Source: PALSA-1353 sp050014015
GTDB lineage: Bacteria > Planctomycetota > Phycisphaerae > Tepidisphaerales > Tepidisphaeraceae
Assembly (NCBI GenBank): GCA_050014015.1
Contig: JBEKEC010000009.1
Coordinates: 1-64,000 of the forward strand
Length of the DNA: 64,000 nt
Direction of reading: 5' to 3'
The translations under genes were made by a program, and so were the position numbers. Position 1 is the first letter of the stretch. Each line of letters starts with the position of its first letter. Shown in pieces: positions 50,725 to 58,766 of this stretch. The notes beneath the pieces are model-generated. The model saw only the letters and a list, made by a program, of their open reading frames with translations. It did no database searches and had not been told where the DNA came from.

Positions 50725-51015
50725 ATGGCTTCAACGTCGCAAACATCGCTTCGACTTCCAGCGCTCAACAAGCGGAACATGGCTCAACTTGTCGCCAAGG
50801 CAAAACGCATGGGTGTGCCTCCGGAACATTACGCCAAGCGACTTGTTGAGGATGGCCTGGCCTTCCAGCGCGAGGCGGAGGAATCGACCTTTGCTGAGAT
50901 CATGGGGCCCGTGCGGCAAGCGGCGGGTAAGGTCGATGACGCCGAAATCGTGAAGCTCGTCGACAAGACGAGGTCCATCCACCACGGCAGCAACGGTCGC
51001 GGCAAAATGAGGTGA
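50725..51015 (+). CDS. putative antitoxin of a PIN toxin pair
   Basis: A 96-residue protein: a basic N-terminus, a ribbon-helix-helix-like stretch (NMAQLVAKAKRMGVPPEHYA) and an acidic C-terminal half with LVDKTRSIHH. Its stop overlaps the start of a PIN-domain gene (GTGA), the standard antitoxin-first order. I assign it as antitoxin from context; I do not recognise the exact family. Confidence 0.75.
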   Translation: MASTSQTSLRLPALNKRNMAQLVAKAKRMGVPPEHYAKRLVEDGLAFQREAEESTFAEIMGPVRQAAGKVDDAEIVKLVDKTRSIHHGSNGRGKMR

Positions 51016-51512
51016 TCTTGCCCGCCCCCTTGCTACGTCTCGTTCTCGATACGAATGTCTTGCTGGCCGGATTGGTTTCAAGAACGTCCGCATCCCAGAG
51101 GATTGTTGACGCTTTAACGATACGCAGAGCCATTCCGCTCATCAGTCCACCGGTCCTGGCAGAGTACCGGGCCGTCTTGCTCCACCCTGAAATACTCGCT
51201 CGATTCCCCGGCCTCACGCCAAGACGAGTTGAATTGGCACTGCACCGACTACGCTACATCGCGGACGAATATCGAACCGTGCGGGTTAAATTCGAATTCG
51301 AACGCGACCCGCGTGACGCGATGTTTGTTGAACTTGCAATCACCGGATCGGCAACGCACATTGTCACCCTCGATTCCGACCTTCTCTCACTACCCACCGC
51401 ACGAACCGATGCCGGGAAGCGATTCCGGCAGCGGCTTCCGCAAATTCTCGTTCTGGAACCGGGGCCGCTGGTCGAACAATACGGAGCCGCACTCGGTACT
51501 CCGCTCGCTTAG
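51012..51512 (+). CDS. PIN-domain toxin of a type II toxin-antitoxin pair (COG1569-like)
   Basis: A 166-residue putative ribonuclease. Acidic PIN residues: Asp13 in LVLDTNVLL, Glu in PPVLAEYRAVL, Asp in FERDPRDAMFVELA, and Asp in HIVTLDSDLL. These match the PIN family labelled as putative toxin-antitoxin system toxin component. PIN toxins cleave tRNA or mRNA until bound by their antitoxin. GTG start at 51012, coupled to the upstream antitoxin gene. The C-terminal region after residue 130 is longer than the minimal domain. Confidence 0.9.
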   Translation: MILPAPLLRLVLDTNVLLAGLVSRTSASQRIVDALTIRRAIPLISPPVLAEYRAVLLHPEILARFPGLTPRRVELALHRLRYIADEYRTVRVKFEFERDPRDAMFVELAITGSATHIVTLDSDLLSLPTARTDAGKRFRQRLPQILVLEPGPLVEQYGAALGTPLA

Positions 51513-51532
51513 GAATACGCCGGACTCCGGTA

Positions 51533-51570
51533 TTCCATTCGGCAATTGGCAATCGGCATTCGGCATTCGT
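51533..51570. repeat. half copy of the GGCAATCGGCAT repeat
   Basis: CGGCAATTGGCAATCGGCAT followed by TCGGCATTCG. It is one arm of the family complete at 14136-14252 and lies in the 69-base gap between the PIN gene and gpsA, where it probably belongs to the gpsA leader. Confidence 0.75.
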
Positions 51571-51581
51571 AAGATGCCCCC

Positions 51582-52577
51582 ATGTCCGAGCACGTGACAA
51601 TCATTGGCGACGGGGCGATGGCGACGGTCTGTTCGCTGCTCCTGAGCCAGGGCGGGCACGACGTGACGCTTTGGGGCGTGTTCGAGGATTCGATCAACCG
51701 GCTGACTCAGAACCGCGAGAATCAGCGGTTTCTGCCCGGCGTGAGGTTGCCCCGAGACGTCCGCCTCACCGCCAACGACGCCGAATGCTTCGACGGATGC
51801 ACGCTGATCCTCTCGGCCGTCCCCACGCAATACATGCGTAGCGTGTGGAAGCGGTTGGCGGCTCATGTGCCGGCGGGTGTGCCGATCGTCTCGGTTGCCA
51901 AGGGGATCGAAAACCAAACTTTGTTTCGTCCGACGCAAATCGTGATGGACGTTGTCGGCCGCGGCCGGGGTCTGGCGGCGATGTCCGGACCCAACATCGC
52001 CGCGGAGCTGGCGCGATATCTTCCCGCGACCGCCGTCGCCGCCTCCGATGACGCCGAGCTGGCCCGCCGCGTCCAGAGCGTTTTTTCAACCCAGTGGTTC
52101 CGCGTCTACACGAACTGCGACGTGATCGGCACGGAACTGGCCGGCGCCACCAAAAACGTCATTGCCATCGCCGCGGGAATCCTCGACGGCCTGGCCGCCG
52201 GCAACAACGCCAAGGCCGCATTGGTCACCCGCGGCTTGGTGGAGATCACCCGTCTGGGCGTGGCCATGGGAGCGCAGGAATCCACCTTCCAGGGCTTGGC
52301 CGGGCTGGGCGATCTCATCACCACTTGCGTCAGTCCCGAAGGCCGCAACCGCACGGTCGGCGAACAGATCGGCAAAGGCCGCAAACTTCAGGACATTCTC
52401 TCTTCCATGGATAGCGTGGCCGAAGGCGTCCCGACGACGCGCAGCGTGCGCGAATTGTCGATCCAACACAAGGTTGAAATGCCGATCACCGAGGCCGTGC
52501 ATTCGGTGCTGTTCGAGGGGATGGACGTGATCCGGGCGTTGACGACGCTGATGACAAGGGAATCGAAAGCGGAGTGA
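51582..52577 (+). CDS. gpsA: NAD(P)-dependent glycerol-3-phosphate dehydrogenase GpsA
   Basis: A 331-residue enzyme that reduces dihydroxyacetone phosphate to glycerol-3-phosphate for phospholipid synthesis. Motifs: dinucleotide-binding IIGDGAMATVCSLLL (the family norm is GxGxxG/A), ILSAVPTQYMR, SVAKGIE, AMSGPNIAAEL, the active-site block ELAGATKNVIAIAAGILDGL with the catalytic Lys, GLAGLGDLITTC and GRNRTVGEQIGKG. The Gly pattern GDGAMA is slightly unusual but fits. Supplies the substrate of PlsY (4.7 kb). Confidence 0.96.
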   Translation: MSEHVTIIGDGAMATVCSLLLSQGGHDVTLWGVFEDSINRLTQNRENQRFLPGVRLPRDVRLTANDAECFDGCTLILSAVPTQYMRSVWKRLAAHVPAGVPIVSVAKGIENQTLFRPTQIVMDVVGRGRGLAAMSGPNIAAELARYLPATAVAASDDAELARRVQSVFSTQWFRVYTNCDVIGTELAGATKNVIAIAAGILDGLAAGNNAKAALVTRGLVEITRLGVAMGAQESTFQGLAGLGDLITTCVSPEGRNRTVGEQIGKGRKLQDILSSMDSVAEGVPTTRSVRELSIQHKVEMPITEAVHSVLFEGMDVIRALTTLMTRESKAE

Positions 52578-53316
52578 GGCGCTGCGCGAGAGGAGGTATT
52601 TCGGCGGAGAGCTTCTCTTGCAGCAATCGGCTTCCCGACCCGGCCGGGATCAGACCCTCGCGGTTTTATCTTCGCTCGCGGCCATGGCCGCCTTTGGCGT
52701 CTTGATGGTCCTAGAAAAATAATCTTTCAAAAAATCTGCGGATTTCTCGAAAACACGTCCAAAACTTTCACGTGCTGGCTATAGATATAGAGGGTGATCG
52801 TCTTCCCTCTTCTCGAGTGTACCACCGTTCTACTGATATAATTCTATCGCCATGCTCATTGCTCTGCCAACAATCCTTGCGGCCCTCGCCGGCCGGGATC
52901 CCCGGGAGAAAATTTCTCGAAATGGCGGCGAAATGGGACATTTTGGGCACATCAACCCTCGTTTCCGCTTCGCCGGGGCCGTTGTTCCTGCCAACCGACG
53001 AATGCTTGAGGCCCTTCAATGTCCCCAATAGTCCCCCAAAAGTCGCACGCTTGCGGAAATGTTCGCCGGCTTGAATCGAGCTAGTGGATATGCCGATGCT
53101 GGATCGGACAGATCCGAAATCAACCACGGAGGAGACGCACACGAATCGCAGGGGGCCCAGAGAAGAAAATGTCTGAATTTGGGCTTTGCCTTAAAAATGC
53201 GTTCTGCCCCAAAAGCCATAACGGCAGGTGCGGATTCCCCCGAAAAACAGTCGAGCAGCAAAGACCATTCCGCCGATCTGTTGACAGTGGGAAGGGTTAG
53301 CGCCCAAACTGCCGCC
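52578..53316. other. non-coding or decayed stretch between gpsA and the accessory island
   Basis: No family recognised. A short plus-strand frame at 52618-52722 would encode 34 residues (LQQSASRPGRDQTLAVLSSL then AAMAAFGVLMVLEK), a possible small membrane peptide with TTG start after GGAGAG, but support is thin. From about 52720 the DNA becomes more AT-rich and lacks long frames; it may hold the promoter of the nuclease gene and scraps of older genes. The base composition changes here, marking the left edge of the island. Confidence 0.4.
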
Positions 53317-53946
53317 ATGGCAGATCGTGGAGGAATGGACGCCGGGATCGCCGCGCCAGTGCGTGACCCACAAATCCGCCGTGCTCTAATTGCGTATCTA
53401 AAAGAGAAAGAGCCGGACGCCGTGATTTTTGAGGAATTACCGCTCTTGCGTGGGGCGGGACGGGCAGACGTGGTTTCCGTCAACGGATCGCTCGATGGCT
53501 TTGAAATCAAGAGTGAGCGAGATTCGCTTGCTCGGCTCGTAACCCAAACCAGAAACTACGGGAGCGCTTTTGAATACACCACGGTCGTCGTCGCGCCCAA
53601 ACACCTGAAATCCGTTCGGGCCAAAATCCCACGGGGATGGGGGATTATGACTGCTGAATCGAATGCGGGGCGAGTTTCGATAGTACCGAAACGTCCGGCA
53701 TGGCGGAATCACGATATAGACCGCCAAGCGCTCATTCGATTAATGTGGAGGCGTGAGTGCGTTTGGGCATTGCGCAATCACGGCGTCAAGGCTGGTCGTA
53801 ACGCATTGGTCATTGATCTTTGGGCCAAGCTGATGAAATTGCCGACCAAAACTATTTGCCGTGAGGTCCGAAACGCGCTTAAAGCCCGGCGTGGTTCTGA
53901 ATCTGCCGGGCAACGAAAACCATGTGGTGACTTGCTCCCCAGCTAA
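53317..53946 (+). CDS. sce7726 family protein, predicted PD-(D/E)XK nuclease
   Basis: A 209-residue protein. It has RDPQIRRALIAYLKEKEPDA, a Glu-rich strand (VIFEELPLL), then GRADVVSVNGSLDGFEIKSE: Asp51, Glu63 and Lys65 form the D...ExK core of PD-(D/E)XK nucleases. RLVTQTRNYGSAFEYTTVVV and RGWGIM follow, as in the sce7726 family. The C-terminal third is helical and basic. The start is uncertain (ATG 53317, or 53335 just after GGAGG); an upstream extension reads like non-coding DNA. Its 3' end overlaps, tail to tail by 68 bases, the beta-family gene on the other strand. The association of sce7726 with sce7725/beta proteins is known, and mobile or defence roles are suspected but unproven. Confidence 0.85.
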   Translation: MADRGGMDAGIAAPVRDPQIRRALIAYLKEKEPDAVIFEELPLLRGAGRADVVSVNGSLDGFEIKSERDSLARLVTQTRNYGSAFEYTTVVVAPKHLKSVRAKIPRGWGIMTAESNAGRVSIVPKRPAWRNHDIDRQALIRLMWRRECVWALRNHGVKAGRNALVIDLWAKLMKLPTKTICREVRNALKARRGSESAGQRKPCGDLLPS

Positions 53947-54895
53947 TCCATTGTCCCGTGTTTCCTGGCCCGCTATTCGGTTGTGCCGTGGCATGAATAG
54001 CTCCATCTCCTGCGCTGAAATTCTGGCCCGAATACTCGGTTCTTTGAATCAGGCTTTGGCATACGACGTGCATATTCACGGAGCCACCGCCAGCTACCTT
54101 GGGGCCGACGCGAATCAACCAATTATTCGTTGTCGTATATCGAAGAGTCACACTCGCGCGGCCCCCGGATGGTGATCGTCCGTAGTCGCGTATCGTGTAG
54201 TCACTGAACGTCGGACGACGTGGAAGGGTTAGCTGGGTAACAGCTTGCTCCCAGCTTGTCCAATCGTTGCGCGGGATCGGGTGCCAAATGTGTTGTTGAA
54301 ATGAAGTAAGTGATCGAGGGCAAGCACTCGATGCGGTCGTGAGCGTAAGCCAACTGCTAATGGATGGGATACGCGGCACGTCTACCAATAGATTCATCGG
54401 GTGATTTCTGTAATCAAGCATGAAGTGAACGTGTTGTCTTTGAAGACCTATGGCGGAAAGGACGCTGTTGATGCCAGCCGGATTGCTGAGATCGGATACT
54501 TGGGCGCGCAGCAAATAGCCCCGTCCATCTTGTTGGGCGATGTCCCGAATTCTTGCCAGTGCTTGTTGGCCATAACTGGTACGAGCGACGGGAATAGCTT
54601 GAAGCGATTCGATTCGCGCGCTTTGAAATACAGCCGCAAGTATTCCGGAATGCCCATGCTCATCGTGGAGCCAGCAAGTGTCGAGGAAAAGCGGTCTATC
54701 TGTTCCCCAATCGTGAGCGAGTGCTTGGCACATTGCCAACGCCTGTTGAGCGGCGGTGAGTGTTTTGTGTTCATGTATTTCCATGAGCGGGGTAAGTCGT
54801 AATTTTGTCGGCGCATCAAGATTGAAGATCGCCCATCGCTCACCCTCTTTTGTTTTCAAAATCGGAACGTAGTGCTTCTGGCCGAATTTCAGCAT
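53879..54895 (-). CDS. beta-family protein (PF14350-like)
   Basis: A 338-residue protein starting MLKFGQKHYVPILKTKEGER with RLTPLMEIHEH, the typical opening of beta family proteins (phage T4 beta gene-like, related to sce7725). These proteins are probably alpha/beta-barrel-type; the function is unknown. RBS GAGGA precedes the ATG at 54895. The convergent, overlapping arrangement with the sce7726 nuclease gene is unusual, because the related pairs known to me run in one direction. Codon use is lower in GC than the core genes of the window. Confidence 0.85.
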   Translation of the reverse strand: MLKFGQKHYVPILKTKEGERWAIFNLDAPTKLRLTPLMEIHEHKTLTAAQQALAMCQALAHDWGTDRPLFLDTCWLHDEHGHSGILAAVFQSARIESLQAIPVARTSYGQQALARIRDIAQQDGRGYLLRAQVSDLSNPAGINSVLSAIGLQRQHVHFMLDYRNHPMNLLVDVPRIPSISSWLTLTTASSACPRSLTSFQQHIWHPIPRNDWTSWEQAVTQLTLPRRPTFSDYTIRDYGRSPSGGRASVTLRYTTTNNWLIRVGPKVAGGGSVNMHVVCQSLIQRTEYSGQNFSAGDGAIHATAQPNSGPGNTGQWISWGASHHMVFVARQIQNHAGL

Positions 54896-55128
54896 AGTCT
54901 GTCCTCAAGAAATGCCCGATGCGGAGGGAAATCATCGCGCGCCATCGTTTGTAGGTCAAGAGAGCCAAACCATTTGTGTCAATTGCCGTATCGACCCCAT
55001 TTCCGATATCGCGCCCGGCGTAATATGGGCGGCTGTTGCGACGTGTCGCAGATGCGGATTTTTCCCAGATAATTCGTAGCATGGCGTCGAGCCTTGTCGT
55101 TTCCGAGGCCTTCAACCAAGGATTTACG

Positions 55129-56016
55129 ATGCCAAGCGAAATCGGCGCGGACCTTTTCTGGGTATTACCGCTACAAAATCCGGAGGGTATGATTCCAGCA
55201 ATTCGTGCATTTGTAGCATGTAACACTGATAGCGAAGCGACGTTCGGGAGCACCCGGTATCTGCTAAACGGTGCCAGTTGGTCGGCGCAGGGCGGAATAT
55301 TGACCGGCACCATTTTTAAGCGACGGCATTTTAATCTTCCATCAAAACTAAGTGGCGCTCGAGTTTCTCGTCTGGATTTGGGCGATGACGATGATCTTGG
55401 TGAGCCGATGTGCTTTGCCTATTGTCCAGAGATTTCCGCTGCTGCTGTGCATTTTTCGTTTAATGGTCCTCGCCATGGACGGCTTGCAAATTTCCTTAAC
55501 CACATAGGTTTTGAGCCTCCGATCGAAATGTCACCAATTTTAAGAAGGGATGCATTGGAAAGGCTACAGCGCGCACGCATCATCCGTAAGGCCGCCTTCA
55601 CGCTTCGCGCACCGCAGCACCTGGCCGAATTGCGCGCCATTGGCAATAGTGTAGGGGGCGCTATTTCATCCATGGTCGATATGGGCGGCGTGACCGTTGA
55701 GATAACGGTTGGGATGAGTTACGAATCCGGCACACTTAACCTTGATCGTGTCAAGAGAGCTTTCCAGAGGCTATCGAACTTCGGAGACACCGTCACGAAG
55801 CTGGAAGTCTTGGCCTCACCAGATATGGATGAATCTCCGGTCCCGATTGATCTAATTAACGATAGAATCACCGAAAGAATCAGCGTGAATTATGACGGTC
55901 GTGAATTGGATAAAGGTCATTGCTGCGCCGGACTTCGTGGGTTCTTGAACGACAATAGGCCGGAAATCGTGCGTCAGTTCGGCCAACGGCAGAGGAACCA
56001 GGGACAGAGGCAATGA
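55129..56016 (+). CDS. unrecognised soluble protein, first gene of a coupled pair
   Basis: A 295-residue protein without membrane helices. The N-terminal half is beta-rich (ADLFWVLPLQNP, SGARVSRLDLGDDDDLGEPM, AAAVHFSFNGPRHGRLANFL); the C-terminal half has TVEITVGMSYESGTLNLDRV and a helical end. The overall shape loosely recalls DUF6731-type proteins found near phage genes, which I cannot confirm. The start ATG at 55129 is chosen because AAGGA (55118-55122) lies six bases upstream; another ATG at 55081 lacks one. The last four bases (ATGA) overlap the next gene. Low GC; part of the 53.3-56.6 kb island. Confidence 0.8.
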   Translation: MPSEIGADLFWVLPLQNPEGMIPAIRAFVACNTDSEATFGSTRYLLNGASWSAQGGILTGTIFKRRHFNLPSKLSGARVSRLDLGDDDDLGEPMCFAYCPEISAAAVHFSFNGPRHGRLANFLNHIGFEPPIEMSPILRRDALERLQRARIIRKAAFTLRAPQHLAELRAIGNSVGGAISSMVDMGGVTVEITVGMSYESGTLNLDRVKRAFQRLSNFGDTVTKLEVLASPDMDESPVPIDLINDRITERISVNYDGRELDKGHCCAGLRGFLNDNRPEIVRQFGQRQRNQGQRQ

Positions 56017-56588
56017 TGGAATCGCTCCCGCCGCCAACACCATCGAGCCGTTTTCTGTCTTGCTTGCCGACTCTACGGAGGAAAGTGGAAGGATGGTATC
56101 CGCTCGCTTTTGGCGCGATAACCTGCTTCGGGCTGGCGCATTTCGCGGTATCCGACGAAGTTTTTCGATCAATCATGGATAGGGTAATGCCGACAGCGAT
56201 TTCGGTAGCGGCTATTTTGGCTGGCTTTCAGGGTGCGGGACAGGCCGTTTTACTTGGGATATTAGAGTCCGGAACGATTTCGTACTTAAAACGGACAGGC
56301 CATTATAAGCGATTGGTATTGTTCCTCTGGCGTGCAATCCTCTTGCTTTTTGTTTCGGTTATATTGGCATTGGTCGTATTGGTGCGATACGCAAGCGGAA
56401 AAACGCCATGGCTAAATACCACTTGGACTCTCGCAATCCTTGCCGGATGTTTTGTATGGGCCGTGATGGCAAGCTACCGGATCAACTGGCTGATGTTTCG
56501 CGTTCTGCTTCTGGAAAACGGATCGGAAGGACGACCACCAGTATGCGTCGTCAAGTCTGAAGACACGACGAAACCGCCATCGGGTTAG
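56013..56588 (+). CDS. membrane protein coupled to the unknown soluble protein
   Basis: A 191-residue protein with about four hydrophobic segments: near residues 30-48 (YPLAFGAITCFGLAHFAV), 58-82 (VMPTAISVAAILAGFQGAGQ), 104-124 (LVLFLWRAILLLFVSVILAL) and 137-158 (TTWTLAILAGCFVWAVMASY). No family recognised. It starts within the stop of the preceding gene (ATGA). A cytosolic partner plus a small polytopic membrane protein is the layout of many two-gene defence or toxin systems (sensor plus membrane effector), but that is inference. Followed by the convergent amt gene. Confidence 0.8.
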   Translation: MMESLPPPTPSSRFLSCLPTLRRKVEGWYPLAFGAITCFGLAHFAVSDEVFRSIMDRVMPTAISVAAILAGFQGAGQAVLLGILESGTISYLKRTGHYKRLVLFLWRAILLLFVSVILALVVLVRYASGKTPWLNTTWTLAILAGCFVWAVMASYRINWLMFRVLLLENGSEGRPPVCVVKSEDTTKPPSG

Positions 56589-56640
56589 CCACAAGCCGGT
56601 TTTTCGTTTTTCGCGCGGCGGCTGTGGTTAATTTGGCCCG

Positions 56641-58119
56641 TCAGATCGCAAAGTCGCCCTGCATCCGCCCGGCGGCCGTGAGGCGGTCCGGTTTCTTTTG
56701 CAGCTCTCCATTGGTGGACTCGGGTTCGCCATACGTCGCGCCGAACTCGTCCTCGAGGTTGTAGCCGGCTTCGCCGTGCTGGCTGAGATCGAGGCCGGCG
56801 TATTCGTCTTGCGCGGGCACTCGGAGTCCCATCACCGCCCGGACGATCAGGAGGATCACAACAGAGCCGACGACGGCGATGCCGCCGGTGATCGCCACGG
56901 CGATGATTTGGTGAACCAGGGCGGTGGACGATCCCTCGACCAATCCGAGTTTGTTGACGTTTCCAAAGCCCGACGGCATGTTGACCATGGCGACGGCGAA
57001 GACGCCGGTGAGAATGGTTCCCAAGGCTCCGCCGACGCCGTGGACGCCAAACACGTCGAGGCTGTCGTCGTATCCCAGGATCTGTTTGAGGGTGGTTGCG
57101 GCGAAAAAGCAGACGATTCCGGCCAAGGCGCCGATGACGATGGCCCACATCGGCAGGGTAAACCCGGAGGCGGGAGTGATGGTTGCCAACCCCGCGACGG
57201 CGCCGGATATGATGCCGAGAACCGTCGGTTTGCCGGTCCAGATCCACTCGATGGACATCCAGGCCAGGGCGCCGGCGGCGGCGGCGAAATGCGTGTTGAG
57301 CAGAGCGTATCCCGCCAACGTGCCGGCGGAGAGGGCGCTTCCCGCGTTGAATCCGAACCATCCAACCCACAGCATGGCGGCGCCGATAACGGCAAGCACC
57401 ATGCTATGCGGCGGCATCGGGTGCGTGCGATATCCATGCCGCCGGCCCAGCACCAGCGCGGCCACCAGCGCCGAAGTCCCGGCGCTGACGTGCACCACCA
57501 TCCCACCGGCGAAATCCATCGCGGGGATCAATCCGCCGAATGAAGCACTCAGCAAGCCGCCTTTGCCCCAGACCATGTGAGCAAGCGGGCAGTACACAAG
57601 CAAAAGCCACGCCGTCGAAAAGACCAACATGGAGGAGAATTTGATTCGCTCGGCATAAGCCCCGCACATGAGCGCCGGAGTAATGACGGCGAACATCATC
57701 TGGAAAGCCATCCACACGGTGTGGGGGATGGTGGGCGCATATTCCGCCGGAGCGGCGCCGACCTCGCGCAGCATGGCAAAGCGCAATCCACCCAAAAACG
57801 GCGTCCCCACGTCAAACGCCAGCGAATAGCCGATAAGCGCCCAAACGATGCTCACAATCGCCATGAGGGCGAAACAGTGCATCATGGCGGAGAGGACGTT
57901 CTTCTTTCGCAGAAGTCCGCCGTAAAACAGCAGCAGTCCCGGCCCGGTCATCATGAGCACGAGAGCCGTGCTGACGAGCACCCAGGCCGTGTCCCCGGCA
58001 TTTATGCTCTTGGGATCGCCCAGCCGCACCGGTTCGGCCGCCCAGGCGCCCGTTGGCGTCCATACAAACAATACAAGAACCGCCAGCGCGCAGTATCGCC
58101 CTGCCAACGTCCGATTCAT
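56641..58119 (-). CDS. amt: ammonium transporter (Amt family)
   Basis: A 492-residue channel: signal peptide (to about GAWA), then eleven helices with SINAGDTAWVLVSTALVLMM, GPGLLLFYGGLLRKKN, MVVHVSAGTSALVAALVLG, and the GYDDSLDVFGVHGVGGALGT segment with the pore His (the H-G-V-G-G block). It conducts ammonium into the cell. The gene follows the PII gene on the same strand (gap 121 bases), the standard glnK-amtB arrangement where PII blocks the channel when nitrogen is sufficient. Confidence 0.97.
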   Translation of the reverse strand: MNRTLAGRYCALAVLVLFVWTPTGAWAAEPVRLGDPKSINAGDTAWVLVSTALVLMMTGPGLLLFYGGLLRKKNVLSAMMHCFALMAIVSIVWALIGYSLAFDVGTPFLGGLRFAMLREVGAAPAEYAPTIPHTVWMAFQMMFAVITPALMCGAYAERIKFSSMLVFSTAWLLLVYCPLAHMVWGKGGLLSASFGGLIPAMDFAGGMVVHVSAGTSALVAALVLGRRHGYRTHPMPPHSMVLAVIGAAMLWVGWFGFNAGSALSAGTLAGYALLNTHFAAAAGALAWMSIEWIWTGKPTVLGIISGAVAGLATITPASGFTLPMWAIVIGALAGIVCFFAATTLKQILGYDDSLDVFGVHGVGGALGTILTGVFAVAMVNMPSGFGNVNKLGLVEGSSTALVHQIIAVAITGGIAVVGSVVILLIVRAVMGLRVPAQDEYAGLDLSQHGEAGYNLEDEFGATYGEPESTNGELQKKPDRLTAAGRMQGDFAI

Positions 58120-58240
58120 ATTTTTCCTCCGCTACCAGGCCGGTGACGCCATCTCCTCCGATGACTCGACCGGGCCTGAATTACCCCACCGGAACGCAAG
58201 GATTCCGGTGGTCCTCGAATCCAACCATGAAAAACCGGAC

Positions 58241-58579
58241 CTACAAAGCCTGTTCATTGGTTTCGCCGGTGCGGATGCGAATCACCTGCGCCACGGGATA
58301 GATGAAGATTTTCCCATCACCCACCTCTCCGGTGCGCGCCGTCTCGATAATTGCCGCCGTCGCTTTCTCCAGATCCTCCGATTTCACGCAAACCTTGATC
58401 AACACCTTCGGTACGAATCCAACGTCCATCTTCGCCCCGCGATACCGTTCGGTGTGTCCCATTTGCCGGCCGAACCCTTTGCATTCCATCGCCGTCACCC
58501 CCAGCACGCCCATTTTCGCCAGAGCCTGTTTGACTTCGTCGATCTTGTGCGGCTTGATGACCGCCTCAATCATCTGCAT
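58241..58579 (-). CDS. glnK: PII nitrogen regulatory protein without the T-loop Tyr51
   Basis: A 112-residue PII protein: MIEAVIKPHKIDEVKQALAK, GFGRQMGHTERYRGAKMDVG, FVPKVLIKV, TGEVGDGKIFIYPVAQVIRIRTGE. The position of the uridylylated Tyr51 in E. coli (RGAEYMVDF) reads RGAKMDVGF, so Met replaces Tyr and the cyanobacterial phospho-Ser49 is also absent (Ala). ATP/2-oxoglutarate-binding residues (GRQ, TGxIGDGKIF-type) are kept. It should regulate Amt by ligand binding without covalent uridylylation. The start at 58579 is fixed by GGAGG eight bases upstream. Confidence 0.95.
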   Translation of the reverse strand: MQMIEAVIKPHKIDEVKQALAKMGVLGVTAMECKGFGRQMGHTERYRGAKMDVGFVPKVLIKVCVKSEDLEKATAAIIETARTGEVGDGKIFIYPVAQVIRIRTGETNEQAL

Positions 58580-58613
58580 TAGAAATCCTCCGAAATGGCC
58601 AAGTTGCTCCATT

Positions 58614-58633
58614 GTATGGATTTCGGTCCATAC
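58614..58633. promoter_or_regulatory. 7-bp inverted repeat upstream of glnK
   Basis: GTATGGA (58614-58620) and TCCATAC (58627-58633) flank TTTCGG, 35-54 bases upstream of the glnK start. It could be a regulator site or a 5' leader hairpin. No sigma-54 promoter of the TGGCAC-N5-TTGC type was found next to it. Confidence 0.4.
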
Positions 58634-58694
58634 TAGCCAGCTTGAGCTTCGCGTTGTCAGGCCGACACAACTTGAGCGTCCAAGCCATCGAAAG

Positions 58695-58735
58695 TGGGGG
58701 ATACAGGGCTCGAGCCCGTGACCCCAGCCTATGAA
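58695..58735 (-). pseudogene. tRNA 3'-half fragment, possible integration site relic
   Basis: On the minus strand ACGGG-CTCGAGC-CCTGT forms a T-arm (one G-U pair), followed by ATCCCCCA as the acceptor 3' strand with discriminator base. Upstream, TTCAG and CTGGG could pair as an anticodon stem, but the loop (TTCATAGG, with CAT) has eight bases. No D-arm or matching 5' acceptor strand GGGGGAT was found. It is thus a 3' fragment, the kind often left by integrases that insert in tRNA genes. The following 5 kb holds broken genes. Confidence 0.4.
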
Positions 58736-58766
58736 CTGAAAGCACTGTGTGCGACAGTATTCCGAT

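Noticed and set aside
52768..53142. Minus-strand frame between gpsA and the sce7726 gene
   Set aside because: No start signal, no domain and mixed composition; it may contain scraps of an old gene but cannot be supported.
58695..58755. Complete tRNA gene
   Set aside because: The T-arm and acceptor 3' strand are present, but there is no D-arm, no 5' acceptor strand, and the anticodon loop would have eight bases.
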